From Marinilabiliaceae bacterium JC017 (lineage in GTDB: Bacteria > Bacteroidota > Bacteroidia > Bacteroidales > Marinilabiliaceae), in NCBI GenBank assembly GCA_004296775.1, contig RHGE01000015.1, positions 28,318-92,317 on the forward strand: a DNA stretch of 64,000 nucleotides, in the 5' to 3' direction. A program made the translations under genes and the position numbers. Shown in pieces: positions 54,000 through 62,987 of the stretch. Every line of letters begins with the position of its first letter. Positions within the stretch are counted from its first letter, which is position 1. The notes beneath the pieces were generated by a model that did no database searches, was not told the origin of the DNA, and saw only the letters and a program-made list of their open reading frames with translations.

Positions 54000-55538
54000 T
54001 TAGGCACCCCATCCGGCCCGGTCAAGACTGCGATATTGAACGGCTTCTGCTACATGGTGAGATCCAATATGTTCGACTCCTTCCAGATCGGCAATGGTGC
54101 GAGAAACTTTTAGTATCCGGTCATAGGCACGTGCCGATAAATCAAGTTTTTCCATGGCTGTTTTAAGTACTTTACGACCTGCTTCATCCGGGATGGAGTA
54201 TTTATTTAGTAGGCGCGAGTTCATTTGAGCGTTACAATATATTCCCTCATTTTCTTTGAATCTCTCTGCTTGTATTTCTCTTGCTTTAATCACCCGATCT
54301 CGAATTTTTTCGCTTTTTTCAGATGGAGGTGTATCTGCTAATTTGTTAAAGGGGACAGGAACAACTTCTACATGTATGTCGATGCGGTCAAGTAAGGGAC
54401 CTGAGATTCGTCCCAGGTATTTTTGAACGATGCCCGGGCTGCATACACATTTTTTATCCGGGTGGTTAAAATAACCACAAGGGCAGGGATTCATACTTGC
54501 GATCAACATAAAACTGGCAGGATAATCAATTGTAAAGCGTGCCCTGGAAATGGAGATGTGTCGATCTTCCAATGGTTGTCGCATAACCTCCAGAACGGTA
54601 CGTTTGAATTCAGGGAGCTCGTCCAGAAAGAGGACACCGTGATGGGCTAATGAAATCTCGCCGGGTTGTGGGAAAGAACCTCCTCCTACTAATGCTACGT
54701 CTGAAATTGTGTGGTGTGGCGATCGAAAAGGGCGTTGTGTTAATAATGATGTGTGGTTATTTATTTTGCCGGCAACCGAATGAATTTTGGTTGTTTCCAA
54801 AGCCTCGTCTAAAGTAAGAGGGGGTAAAATGGAAGATAATCTTTTGGCTAACATTGATTTTCCAGCTCCTGGGGGGCCAATCATAATGAGGTTATGACCT
54901 CCGGCAGCTGATACTTCCAACGCCCGCTTGACTTGCTCTTGTCCTTTAACTTCAGAAAAATCAAAATCACCTTGATTGATACCTTTCATGAATTCCTCAG
55001 TAGTATTTACCTTTACCGGCTCCAGCCCACTGCCAGTGTCGAGGAAACCGATGACTTCTTTGATATTTTCGACGCCAAAAACATCAATTCCACTCACAAC
55101 TGCTGCTTCTCTGGCATTTTGAACAGGCAGGATACATCCTTGAAAGCCTTCTTCGCGCGCTTTTATTGCAATGGGTAATACTCCTTTAACAGGTTGAAGG
55201 CTCCCGTCGAGTGATAGTTCGCCCATTATTATATACTTTGAAAGATGAGCGGATGATATCTGATTGGAAGCAGCTAAAATACCTATTGCCAGGGGTAAGT
55301 CGTAGGAAGATCCTTCTTTCCGTATGTCTGCCGGGGCCATGTTAATAACGATCTTGTGTCCCGGCCATTTATAACCCGATTCTTTGAGGGCTGATTCAAT
55401 TCGCTGTTGACTTTCCTTAACAGCATTATCAGGTAAACCAACTAAAAAGAATTTAATCCCTTGAGAGACGTTTACTTCGATGGTAATGGTAAAGGCATCA
55501 ATACCACTAACTGCAGAACCAAATGTTTTTACCAGCAT
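54000..55538 (-). CDS. comM: YifB/ComM family Mg-chelatase-like AAA ATPase
   Basis: The 512-residue protein has the ComM layout: an N-terminal Lon-protease-like domain (MLVKTFGSAVSGIDAFTI, about 1-170), a Walker A motif GPPGAGKSMLAK, a Walker B region HHGVLFLDELPEF, four Cys in NPCPCGYFNHPDKKCVCSPG that may bind zinc, and a C-terminal helical domain. ComM is a hexameric helicase that helps branch migration when DNA taken up in natural transformation is joined to the chromosome. Length and domain order are normal. It is first of three minus-strand genes in this part, in order gmhA, small protein, comM. Confidence 0.93.
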   Translation of the reverse strand: MLVKTFGSAVSGIDAFTITIEVNVSQGIKFFLVGLPDNAVKESQQRIESALKESGYKWPGHKIVINMAPADIRKEGSSYDLPLAIGILAASNQISSAHLSKYIIMGELSLDGSLQPVKGVLPIAIKAREEGFQGCILPVQNAREAAVVSGIDVFGVENIKEVIGFLDTGSGLEPVKVNTTEEFMKGINQGDFDFSEVKGQEQVKRALEVSAAGGHNLIMIGPPGAGKSMLAKRLSSILPPLTLDEALETTKIHSVAGKINNHTSLLTQRPFRSPHHTISDVALVGGGSFPQPGEISLAHHGVLFLDELPEFKRTVLEVMRQPLEDRHISISRARFTIDYPASFMLIASMNPCPCGYFNHPDKKCVCSPGIVQKYLGRISGPLLDRIDIHVEVVPVPFNKLADTPPSEKSEKIRDRVIKAREIQAERFKENEGIYCNAQMNSRLLNKYSIPDEAGRKVLKTAMEKLDLSARAYDRILKVSRTIADLEGVEHIGSHHVAEAVQYRSLDRAGWGA

Positions 55539-55630
55539 AAAAAGCGATTTGTTGTAATTTACAAAAAATCATTTTTCATGAAGGGGTATTCTTCATTATT
55601 ATTTCAGGAAAATAGTATTTGTGGTTAATT

Positions 55631-55948
55631 CTATTGAAAAATGGAGGAGGAATTTAAAAATAAATAGAAGACAAAGGTAAGGAAAAGCACTGTGAATAAT
55701 CCAATAAACAATATTCGACGAATGATCAATAATCGTTTCTCCTTTTGGGCGTATGTGTTTAAAAGGTCTTCGTTGTAGAATTTATCTTCATCAGATTTTT
55801 TGTCTGTTTGCCCAAGCCGTTCAAGCTTGAATTGTGAACCTGGAGTTTTTTTTATTGAGGTATTTTTCTCCCCTTGAGCATGAATAGCTAATACAATTAA
55901 ACGCAACCAGCGATGGAAAAGAACTATATACCATTTGAAGACAAACAT
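55631..55948 (-). CDS. small protein with a C-terminal membrane helix
   Basis: The open frame encodes 105 residues from ATG 55948. A hydrophobic N-terminal part (YIVLFHRWLRLIVLAIHA), a polar middle and a strong C-terminal helix (ILFIGLFTVLFLTFVFYLFL) are seen, so it may be a two-helix or tail-anchored protein. I know no family. It lies between comM and gmhA on the same strand. The protein is similar in plan, but not clearly in sequence, to the small membrane protein upstream of mutL (57576). Because it is short and unrecognised, its reality is uncertain. Confidence 0.5.
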   Translation of the reverse strand: MFVFKWYIVLFHRWLRLIVLAIHAQGEKNTSIKKTPGSQFKLERLGQTDKKSDEDKFYNEDLLNTYAQKEKRLLIIRRILFIGLFTVLFLTFVFYLFLNSSSIFQ

Positions 55949-56001
55949 GAGCAAGCCAATTAGACATCAATTCTAAAAATAACTAATTGACTTGCGTGGA
56001 T

Positions 56002-56574
56002 TTATATTTTTCCTTCAATGTATTGGATTAATACATGAATGATCTTAATATGTATCTCTTGTATTCGATCAGAATACCCCTGATGTGGGACTCTTAGCTC
56101 TATGTCACAATGGTTTTGGAGATCACCTCCTGATTTTCCGGTTAGTGCTATAACCTTCATACCTCTTTTTTGAGCTTCTTTTGCCGCATGAATAATATTT
56201 TTAGAATTTCCGCTGGTGCTTATGGCGAATAAAACATCTCCGGTTTGTCCCATTGCTTCCACGTACCGTGAAAAGATATAATCAAAGCCATAGTCATTTC
56301 CAACACATGTAATATGAGTAGGGTCGGAGATAGCTACAGCTGCCATACCCTGACGATCATTTCTGAATCGGCCGGTTAGCTCTTCAGCGAAGTGCATGGC
56401 ATCACTCATGGAACCGCCATTACCACAGGAAATAACTTTATTCCCCTTCATGATGGCTTCAGCCATTATATCACCCGACTGAGCGATACGCACCCAGTTT
56501 TGTTCATCGGCGATAAAGGTTTCAAGCACCTTATGGGCCTCAATAAAACTATCTTGTATATCTTGCAAATTCAT
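56002..56574 (-). CDS. gmhA: sedoheptulose 7-phosphate isomerase
   Basis: The 190-residue protein has the SIS fold of GmhA: ISCGNGGSMSDAMHFAEEL (about 48-66) is the sugar-phosphate and zinc region, ISTSGNSKNI (about 118-127) the second phosphate loop, and the final helix carries EIHIKIIHVLI with the late Glu and His of the active site. The enzyme turns sedoheptulose 7-phosphate into D-glycero-D-manno-heptose 7-phosphate, the first step of heptose for lipopolysaccharide core or S-layer glycans. No hldE or other heptose gene is nearby. It is divergent from the ion channel gene. Confidence 0.93.
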   Translation of the reverse strand: MNLQDIQDSFIEAHKVLETFIADEQNWVRIAQSGDIMAEAIMKGNKVISCGNGGSMSDAMHFAEELTGRFRNDRQGMAAVAISDPTHITCVGNDYGFDYIFSRYVEAMGQTGDVLFAISTSGNSKNIIHAAKEAQKRGMKVIALTGKSGGDLQNHCDIELRVPHQGYSDRIQEIHIKIIHVLIQYIEGKI

Positions 56575-56694
56575 ATTCTAAAATTAAAGTGGTAAAAGTA
56601 CAATCAGATTTTTAAAGTAAAAATTTTTTAAAACACTGCTTTTGTCTTTAAGTCATAAAAGATACTTTCCTGTTGGAGTTAATAGTTATAATCT

Positions 56695-57498
56695 ATGAAA
56701 GACCGTTTGTACGAGATAATATTTGAAGCAGACACCCCTGCCGGAAAAGCTTTTGACCTGTCGGTCATTTTTCTTATTATTGGGAGCATTGCCATTGTAA
56801 TGATAGAAAGTATTCCCGGGAATAGTCCGGGACTTCAAAATTTCTTGCAAATAGCTGAATGGGTCGTGACCCTTCTGTTTGTCATTGAATATCTCATGCG
56901 AATATGGGTTACCAGGATTTCTGGTAAATACATTTTCTCCTTTTTTGGTATTGTTGATCTCTTAGCGATTTTACCTTCTCTTGTAGCATTGCTTTTTGCA
57001 GGCACGCAAATGCTGATTGTTTTTCGATCAATAAGATTACTGCGCATATTCAGGGTACTCAAGTTAACCCGGTATATTCAGGAGGCCACCTTACTTTGGA
57101 ATGCACTTAAGGCAAGCCGCGGAAAAATTGGCGTATTTCTGTTTTTTGTGGTGATTTTGGTAATCATCATGGGAACAATCATGTATCTGATTGAGAATCC
57201 CGTAAATGAAGGTTTTTCCAGTATTCCGAAAAGTGTTTATTGGGCTATCGTGACGTTGACTACAGTAGGGTATGGTGATATTGCCCCAACAACTACTGTT
57301 GGTCAGTTTCTGGCAGGAATTATAATGATTTTAGGTTATGCAATTATTGCTGTGCCAACCGGTATTGTAACGACAGAAATTGCCAGGGGAACATTAAAAA
57401 AAATTGGCAATACGCAGGTTTGCCCACACTGTTTAAAAGAAGGACATGATAATGGGGCCCTTTTTTGTAATCAATGTGGAGGAAGGTTAAATGATTGA
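56695..57498 (+). CDS. voltage-gated potassium channel-like protein with C-terminal zinc ribbon
   Basis: The 267-residue inner-membrane protein has six helices. S4 (RSIRLLRIFRVLKLTR, 111-126) has arginines at every third position, as in voltage sensors. The pore has TLTTVGYGDIAP with selectivity filter TVGYGD (190-195), which predicts potassium. After S6 comes a cytoplasmic tail with CPHC and CNQC (C243, C246, C258, C261), a zinc-ribbon-like motif. Such compact prokaryotic channels are tetramers. The zinc ribbon in place of a RCK domain is the unusual point. It is divergent from gmhA and upstream of the mutL unit. Confidence 0.88.
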   Translation: MKDRLYEIIFEADTPAGKAFDLSVIFLIIGSIAIVMIESIPGNSPGLQNFLQIAEWVVTLLFVIEYLMRIWVTRISGKYIFSFFGIVDLLAILPSLVALLFAGTQMLIVFRSIRLLRIFRVLKLTRYIQEATLLWNALKASRGKIGVFLFFVVILVIIMGTIMYLIENPVNEGFSSIPKSVYWAIVTLTTVGYGDIAPTTTVGQFLAGIIMILGYAIIAVPTGIVTTEIARGTLKKIGNTQVCPHCLKEGHDNGALFCNQCGGRLND

Positions 57499-57533
57499 TG
57501 CATCCCGAATAATGCCCTTTCAGGATTACTTGT

Positions 57534-57541
57534 TATCTTTG
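57534..57541 (+). promoter_or_regulatory. TAnnTTTG promoter motif before the mutL unit
   Basis: TATCTTTG is an exact -7 match. The first in-frame ATG (57543) would lie only 2 nt downstream, before the expected transcript start, so translation of the next gene should begin at ATG 57576. Confidence 0.55.
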
Positions 57542-57575
57542 CATGTTGAAGGCATCTGTCAAAAAAGTCAATGAT

Positions 57576-57902
57576 ATGAAATTTACATTTTTAAAAATTG
57601 CCCGTCACAGGACATTTCATCATGATCCGATTTATTATGATGAAGCAAAGGAGGAGCGTAAGGCAAGGGAGAGAAGGATAAAGGAGGAACTGGGGTTGCT
57701 CACGGAAGATGAGAAAAAAGAGGGCTACGCAGACCGGATTAAAGGGCAAATGCGACGACGGATTGCTCCCAAATATGAAGTAACGCGCAGTATTAAAAGA
57801 CGTTCAAATATCCGATTAATTATTATTCTCATAGCATTGATGATTTTAGCCTATTACTTGTTTCAATCGGGACAAAAATGGTTGTTTGAGTTTTTAGGTT
57901 AA
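57576..57902 (+). CDS. small basic membrane protein upstream of mutL
   Basis: The 108-residue protein starts MKFTFLKIARHRTFHHDPIY, has a long charged middle with many Lys, Arg and Glu, and ends with one membrane helix (IRLIIILIALMILAYYLF). ATG 57576 is preferred, since the frame above begins in the promoter. I recognise this as a common but unnamed protein next to mutL in Bacteroidota. It is 27 bp before mutL on the same strand, so the two are co-transcribed. Function is unknown; the tail helix should hold it at the inner membrane. Confidence 0.72.
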   Translation: MKFTFLKIARHRTFHHDPIYYDEAKEERKARERRIKEELGLLTEDEKKEGYADRIKGQMRRRIAPKYEVTRSIKRRSNIRLIIILIALMILAYYLFQSGQKWLFEFLG

Positions 57903-57929
57903 TAAACTTTTTTAAAGGGAAAGGGGATC

Positions 57930-59855
57930 ATGTCAAATATTATTCAATTATTGCCTGACTCGGTAGCAAATCAAATTGCTGCCGGAGAGGTGATTCAACG
58001 GCCTGCATCTGTTGTAAAAGAATTGGTTGAAAATGCCATTGATTCAGGTGCAGACGATGTAAAAGTAGTCATCAAGGAAGCGGGGCGTAGTCTCATTCAG
58101 GTTATAGACAATGGATGTGGTATGTCAGATACTGATGCTCGTATGGCTTTTGAAAGGCATGCAACATCAAAAATTAAAGAGGCAGCTGACCTTTTTGCTT
58201 TACGTACCATGGGATTCAGAGGAGAAGCTTTAGCATCTATCGCAGCAGTGGCTCAAGTTGAGCTAAAAACTCGCTTGACGGGAGAAGAGCTTGGGACTCA
58301 TATTTGTATTTCGGGATCTGCCGTGGAGAGTCAAAGTCCTGTGCAGTGTTCGGAAGGTACGCAGTTCATTGTGAAGAATTTGTTTTACAATGTGCCGGCA
58401 AGAAGACGATTTCTGAAGAAGAACTCGACAGAGTTACGTCATATTATTAATGAATTTCAGAGGATTGCTTTGGCTAATCCGGGAATCTCTTTTTCATTGC
58501 ATCACAATGATATGCCGTTGTTTATGTTGCCGAAAAACAACCGTCGGCAACGTGTTGTTAGTTTACTTGGTAAACAAATGAATAGTCATCTTATTCCAGT
58601 GGAAGCGGATACTACCCTAGTGAAGATCTCTGGGTTTATTGGCAAACCTGAGGCTGCACGTAAAACCGCCGGGGATCAGTTTTTCTTTATTAATAATCGG
58701 TATATGAGACATCCATATTTGCACCGATCGGTGATGGATTCTTATGATAATATTTTACCCCCGGATACAATTCCGGCCTATTTTCTGTTTTTAGAAACAG
58801 ATCCTAAAATTATTGATGTCAACATTCATCCAACAAAAACAGAAATAAAGTTTGAGGATGAGCGAGCCATTTGGCAATTATTAAATGCTGCCATACGGGA
58901 AAGTCTGGGTAAATATAACATGGTACCATCCATCGACTTTGACACGACAGATCTGGTTGATATACCTGCTTTCTCGAAAAACAGCGAAATCATTGAGCCA
59001 ACCATTGAGGTAAATCCTAACTTTAATCCTTTTGAAGAGGAGAAAAAAATGAGCTCTTGTGGTAGTTTCTCAGGACCTCAAGGTTCAGGTACGACAGAAA
59101 GTGTTGATGGTTGGGAGAAGCTTTATAGTGGTTTTGAATCACAAGGAGGTAATAATAGCTTTGCGCCATTAGGGAGTGATTTGCCGTCTGAGCCGCAACA
59201 ATTCAATCCTTTTGAATCACAAACACAAAGGGAACAAGAGCCGGTGCAACAAACCATATTGTCATCTTCTTATAATGGAGAGTCGCATGCCAGAGGAGCA
59301 CGATTCTTTCAATTAAAGAACAAATATATTCTTACTTCGGTGAAATCCGGGTTGATGCTGATAAACCAGAAAAGGGCGCATGAACGCATTTTGTTTGAAC
59401 AATTTTTGCGTTCAATTGAGATGCAAAAAAGTTTAGCGCAGCAATCTCTTTTTCCTGAAGAACTTCATTTAGGCCCTGAAGATTCTGTAATTGTTCGGGA
59501 GATCATGGATGATTTGAGAGCTTTTGGACTTGATTTGGAGGAGCGGTCATCCGGTACATTTTTGGCAAAAGGCCTTCCTGCTCAATTGGATAATATTACT
59601 GCCGGTCAGATACTAGATGGTATTTTGTGTGATTTTAAAACCGGAGAGATTGCGCCCAAAGAGGAGATGAAGGAGCGAATTGCACAGATCATGGCTCAAA
59701 AAGCTGCTATGTCACGAGGCTGTACTTTAAATGATGTAGAGATGAGCGAATTATTTGACCAGCTATTTGCGTGTGCTGTTCCTAATTTTTCACCAAGTGG
59801 AAAATCGATTATCTCAATTCTTGATAATGATGAATTGGACAAAAGATTTCAATAG
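57930..59855 (+). CDS. mutL: DNA mismatch repair protein MutL
   Basis: The 641-residue protein has the GHKL ATPase of MutL (about 1-340): IAAGEVIQRPASVVKELVENAIDSGA, DNGCGM and RTMGFRGEALASI (quoted here in short pieces) are the ATP-binding motifs. A variable Gln/Ser-rich linker (about 345-450) follows and then the dimerisation domain. In that domain the metal-binding motif that usually reads DQHxxxER is NQKRAHER (479-486), so the acidic and histidine residues are changed; the late CPxGR-type motif is NFSPSGK. Strand nicking by this MutL is thus doubtful. It follows the 57576 gene by 27 bp. Confidence 0.95.
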   Translation: MSNIIQLLPDSVANQIAAGEVIQRPASVVKELVENAIDSGADDVKVVIKEAGRSLIQVIDNGCGMSDTDARMAFERHATSKIKEAADLFALRTMGFRGEALASIAAVAQVELKTRLTGEELGTHICISGSAVESQSPVQCSEGTQFIVKNLFYNVPARRRFLKKNSTELRHIINEFQRIALANPGISFSLHHNDMPLFMLPKNNRRQRVVSLLGKQMNSHLIPVEADTTLVKISGFIGKPEAARKTAGDQFFFINNRYMRHPYLHRSVMDSYDNILPPDTIPAYFLFLETDPKIIDVNIHPTKTEIKFEDERAIWQLLNAAIRESLGKYNMVPSIDFDTTDLVDIPAFSKNSEIIEPTIEVNPNFNPFEEEKKMSSCGSFSGPQGSGTTESVDGWEKLYSGFESQGGNNSFAPLGSDLPSEPQQFNPFESQTQREQEPVQQTILSSSYNGESHARGARFFQLKNKYILTSVKSGLMLINQKRAHERILFEQFLRSIEMQKSLAQQSLFPEELHLGPEDSVIVREIMDDLRAFGLDLEERSSGTFLAKGLPAQLDNITAGQILDGILCDFKTGEIAPKEEMKERIAQIMAQKAAMSRGCTLNDVEMSELFDQLFACAVPNFSPSGKSIISILDNDELDKRFQ

Positions 59856-59886
59856 AGTGTCAAATTGTCATATTTAAACTATAATG

Positions 59887-59925
59887 AACCCGATTATTTT
59901 CAGGTTTTTCTAAAAAATCGGGTTT
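59887..59925 (+). terminator. terminator-like hairpin after mutL
   Basis: AACCCGATT pairs with AATCGGGTT (9 bp) across a 20-nt loop. There is only a short T tract after it, so termination may be weak. Confidence 0.5.
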
Positions 59926-59987
59926 AAGCTTGTTTGGCACCGATATTGTTTGATTACTGAATTTGAATTACACTTATATAGATAAGC

Positions 59988-60824
59988 ATGAATTATCGTC
60001 CGTCATTTTTAGGCAACTTACCGCCGGTAGTTAAAAACCTACTAATAATAAACGCCCTTTTCTTTTTAGCAACCATGGTGCTTAAGAGTACTTTTGGGAT
60101 TAATCTAAATGATTTACTTGGATTACATGTGATTGGTGCTAAAAAATTCAATCCTTCCCAGTTTATTACTTATATGTTTTTACATGCTGACTTAACGCAT
60201 GTTTTTTTCAATATGTTTGCAGTCTTCATGTTCGGGCGAGTATTGGAAACTGTTTGGGGACCCAAGCGATTTCTTATTTATTATCTGGTTACCGGAATAG
60301 GCGCGGCAGGCATACATATGGCAACCTTGTATATTGATATCGTTCCTTTCCAAAATGCGCTGGATGCCTATATGAGTAATGCTTCTCATGAGAATTTGGT
60401 AGGCTTTATGAACGAATACGTAAGACCTGCTACTTACGACATGGCACGTAATATTGATGGTTTTCTTAAATCCTATGATCAATTAAGACTTGTTGATCCC
60501 GAACGTGCTCTTGGTTTATCCAAAGAGTTTTTGAATCAGTTTGAAGTAGATTACTTAAATGCCCACGTGACCATTGGTGCATCTGGTTCTGTATTTGGAA
60601 TTTTGCTTGCTTTTGGAATGTTATTCCCGAACACAGAATTGATGCTTCTTTTTCCACCGATACCTATCAAAGCTAAATACTTTGTGATTATCTATGGTGT
60701 AATCGAATTGTTTATGGGAATTGGCAATTTTGCCTATGATAATGTCGCACATTGGGCACATCTTGGAGGTATGTTGTTTGGATTTATTCTTATTCGTTAT
60801 TGGAGAAAGAAAGGTGTTTTTTAA
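59988..60824 (+). CDS. rhomboid family intramembrane serine protease, first of a pair
   Basis: The 278-residue membrane protein has six helices of the rhomboid core. FLHADLTHVFFNMFAVFMFG is the family stretch in L1 and TM2; GASGSVFG (197-204) gives the catalytic serine S199 in GxSG, and VAHWAHLGG gives the histidine (H258). It should cut membrane proteins within or next to the lipid layer. A soluble insert between TM3 and TM4 (about 115-190) is longer than in GlpG. It is followed by a second rhomboid at 60963 and an EEP-family phosphatase at 61875, all on the same strand. Confidence 0.9.
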   Translation: MNYRPSFLGNLPPVVKNLLIINALFFLATMVLKSTFGINLNDLLGLHVIGAKKFNPSQFITYMFLHADLTHVFFNMFAVFMFGRVLETVWGPKRFLIYYLVTGIGAAGIHMATLYIDIVPFQNALDAYMSNASHENLVGFMNEYVRPATYDMARNIDGFLKSYDQLRLVDPERALGLSKEFLNQFEVDYLNAHVTIGASGSVFGILLAFGMLFPNTELMLLFPPIPIKAKYFVIIYGVIELFMGIGNFAYDNVAHWAHLGGMLFGFILIRYWRKKGVF

Positions 60825-60920
60825 GTAATTGATATAATTGAAAGGGTGTTAAACTTTTTCATTGACGGTACTTGATGTGCTATATATATCTAAAGCATAA
60901 ATTCAAAGTGGATTAAAGGA

Positions 60921-60960
60921 TTAGTCTCAAGACTATCATCTAAATTCTAACGATTTGTTA
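60921..60960 (+). repeat. isolated right part of the MITE-like repeat
   Basis: TTAGTCTCAAGACTATCATC and then TAAATTCTAACGATTTGTTA resemble the right half of the 125-bp family. The end lies 2 bp before the start codon of the second rhomboid. Confidence 0.45.
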
Positions 60961-60962
60961 AG

Positions 60963-61853
60963 ATGAGTATTATTGAAGAAATAAAAAGTTCTTACAAAGG
61001 CGGAAGCGTTCTTACTAAATTATTGTATATCAATATTGCAGTATTCATTGTTATTCGTCTGTTGCAGATCTTTTTTTCATTACCTTCCGGTCAATCTGGC
61101 TTTGCTAGTTATCCGTTACTTAACTGGGTATCTATTCCCTCAGATTTGCTTGAGCTGGCAATGAAACCGTGGACGCTTATTTCGTATATGTTTGTTCATT
61201 TTAACTTTGTCCATCTCATCTTTAATATGCTCTATTTGTACTGGTTTGGACGTATATTTCTTGAGTTTTTAAATCCACGCCAACTATTAGGTGTTTACTT
61301 TCTTGGAGGTATTTCAGGAGCAGTGGTGTATTTAATAGCCTATAATTTATTACCGATTCTTTACTCCTATTTTCCATCTGCTATTCTGATGGGGGCTTCA
61401 GCCTCTGTAATGGCAATATTATTTAGTATAGCCAGATATATGCCCAATCACACGGTATATTTACTTTTTTTCGGGCCGGTCAGATTAAAATATATTGCTT
61501 TAGCTGCTTTTATTATTGATTTGATAAGTATTCCCACACTTAAAAATACGGGAGGGCATCTGGCGCACATAGGTGGGGCTACCTTTGGGTATTTATATGG
61601 TGGATGGCTTTTACAGGGGCATGATGTGACAATAGGTTTTAACCGATTCATGGATCGTATTGTTGGGATATTTAAACGAAAATCTAAACTTAAAGTATCA
61701 CATAAGCGGCCTATAACGGATATGGAGTACAACGCTAGAAAAGTTAAAAAACAGGTGGATGTGGATCGTATTCTGGAAAAAATTAAAGCCAGTGGTTACG
61801 ATAGTTTATCTAAAGAAGAGAAAAAAACGCTTTTTGATGCGAGCAAAGAATAA
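60963..61853 (+). CDS. rhomboid family protein, second of a pair
   Basis: The 296-residue membrane protein is a second rhomboid of six helices. MFVHFNFVHLIFNMLYLYWFG is the L1/TM2 stretch, and the catalytic region reads LMGASASVMA with S146; the usual GxSG is GxSA here (A147), and GGHLAHIGG supplies the histidine. A soluble C-terminal part (about 225-296) rich in Lys and Arg ends KKTLFDASKE and is not found in the first rhomboid. The serine and histidine are kept, so activity is still possible. The next gene starts 21 bp downstream. Confidence 0.88.
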   Translation: MSIIEEIKSSYKGGSVLTKLLYINIAVFIVIRLLQIFFSLPSGQSGFASYPLLNWVSIPSDLLELAMKPWTLISYMFVHFNFVHLIFNMLYLYWFGRIFLEFLNPRQLLGVYFLGGISGAVVYLIAYNLLPILYSYFPSAILMGASASVMAILFSIARYMPNHTVYLLFFGPVRLKYIALAAFIIDLISIPTLKNTGGHLAHIGGATFGYLYGGWLLQGHDVTIGFNRFMDRIVGIFKRKSKLKVSHKRPITDMEYNARKVKKQVDVDRILEKIKASGYDSLSKEEKKTLFDASKE

Positions 61854-61874
61854 CTAAAACGAAAGCTAATTATT

Positions 61875-62987
61875 TTGAAACGCATCTTTCGACCCATACT
61901 TACGCTTATTAGTTTGCTTATTGCCGGATTGTTATTGCTCACCGTTTTAAGTGCAAGAATTAATCCATATCATGCAAACATTTTAGCCTTTTTAGGTTTT
62001 GGATTTCCAATCATTTGGATCATCAACTTGTTGGTGCTTGTTTTTTGGATTAGTCGTTTGCGTATGCAGTTCTTAATTCCTTTGTTGGCTCTGCTTTTCA
62101 CGTGGAACAACTGGCATAATACCTTTCAGATTTCAGGAAGGCATATTACAGAGAGTACACAAATAAGCAACCCTGTTTCTGTTATGTCTTTTAATGTTAA
62201 GATGCTTGATTTCTATAAATGGACAGGGGAAAAAGAAGTGCATGATAAGATTTTTAAGTTCATTCGAAAAGAAAATCCTGATATTCTCTGCATTCAGGAG
62301 TTCTTCTCCTATAAAGGAAAAGAAGGTTTTTCCGAGGCACAGATTTTAGCCAGACTAAATCAATACCCTTACAGGCATATCGAATACAGTGTGAAAGGAA
62401 ACCGGGGACGTCGTTTTGGATTAGCCACCTTCAGTAGATATCCCATCAAAGGGAAGCGGTATTTAAAATTTGAGCAAACCAATAATTTCAGTATGCAAAC
62501 GGATATTGAAGTCAATAATACAAAAATCAGGGTGTTCAATAATCATCTCGAATCCATTCGTTTCGATGCTCATAATCTTAATTTTATAGATAGCCTTAAT
62601 TACAAAAACGAGGCGGAACGACGAAAAGGTATTTCAGAAATAGCTGCCAAATTGCGTGCTGCCTTTAAGCAACGAGCCAGTCAGGCAGAAACGATTGGCA
62701 GTCATATTGGGAATTCGCCCTATCCGGTTATTGTATGTGGAGATTTTAATGATACGCCTGTTTCCTATGTATATCGCAAAATGCGAGGAGACTTGAAAGA
62801 TGCTTTTGTGGAGTCAGGTTCCGGTTTTGGAGGTACCTATAATGGGAAGCTTCCTTCCTTTAGAATTGATTTTATTTTTCATGATCCTCAATTTAATTCT
62901 TATAATTTTACACGTACTAAGGTCAATTATTCCGACCATTTCCCAATTATGACTACTATTGATTTAGAGACGGAGAGTAATAGTTGA
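61875..62987 (+). CDS. endonuclease/exonuclease/phosphatase family membrane protein
   Basis: The 370-residue protein has two or three N-terminal membrane helices (about 5-80), then an EEP domain. The catalytic points are SVMSFNVKML (Asn), ILCIQEFF (metal Glu), VCGDFNDTP (Asp and Asn) and NYSDHFPI (Asp-His pair). Members split phosphodiesters in DNA, lipids or nucleotides. Because the domain follows the helices, it probably lies in the periplasm. The gene starts with TTG at 61875, as no ATG is near and the first helix begins right there; it is 21 bp past the rhomboid stop, so it is likely in one operon with it. Confidence 0.87.
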   Translation: MKRIFRPILTLISLLIAGLLLLTVLSARINPYHANILAFLGFGFPIIWIINLLVLVFWISRLRMQFLIPLLALLFTWNNWHNTFQISGRHITESTQISNPVSVMSFNVKMLDFYKWTGEKEVHDKIFKFIRKENPDILCIQEFFSYKGKEGFSEAQILARLNQYPYRHIEYSVKGNRGRRFGLATFSRYPIKGKRYLKFEQTNNFSMQTDIEVNNTKIRVFNNHLESIRFDAHNLNFIDSLNYKNEAERRKGISEIAAKLRAAFKQRASQAETIGSHIGNSPYPVIVCGDFNDTPVSYVYRKMRGDLKDAFVESGSGFGGTYNGKLPSFRIDFIFHDPQFNSYNFTRTKVNYSDHFPIMTTIDLETESNS

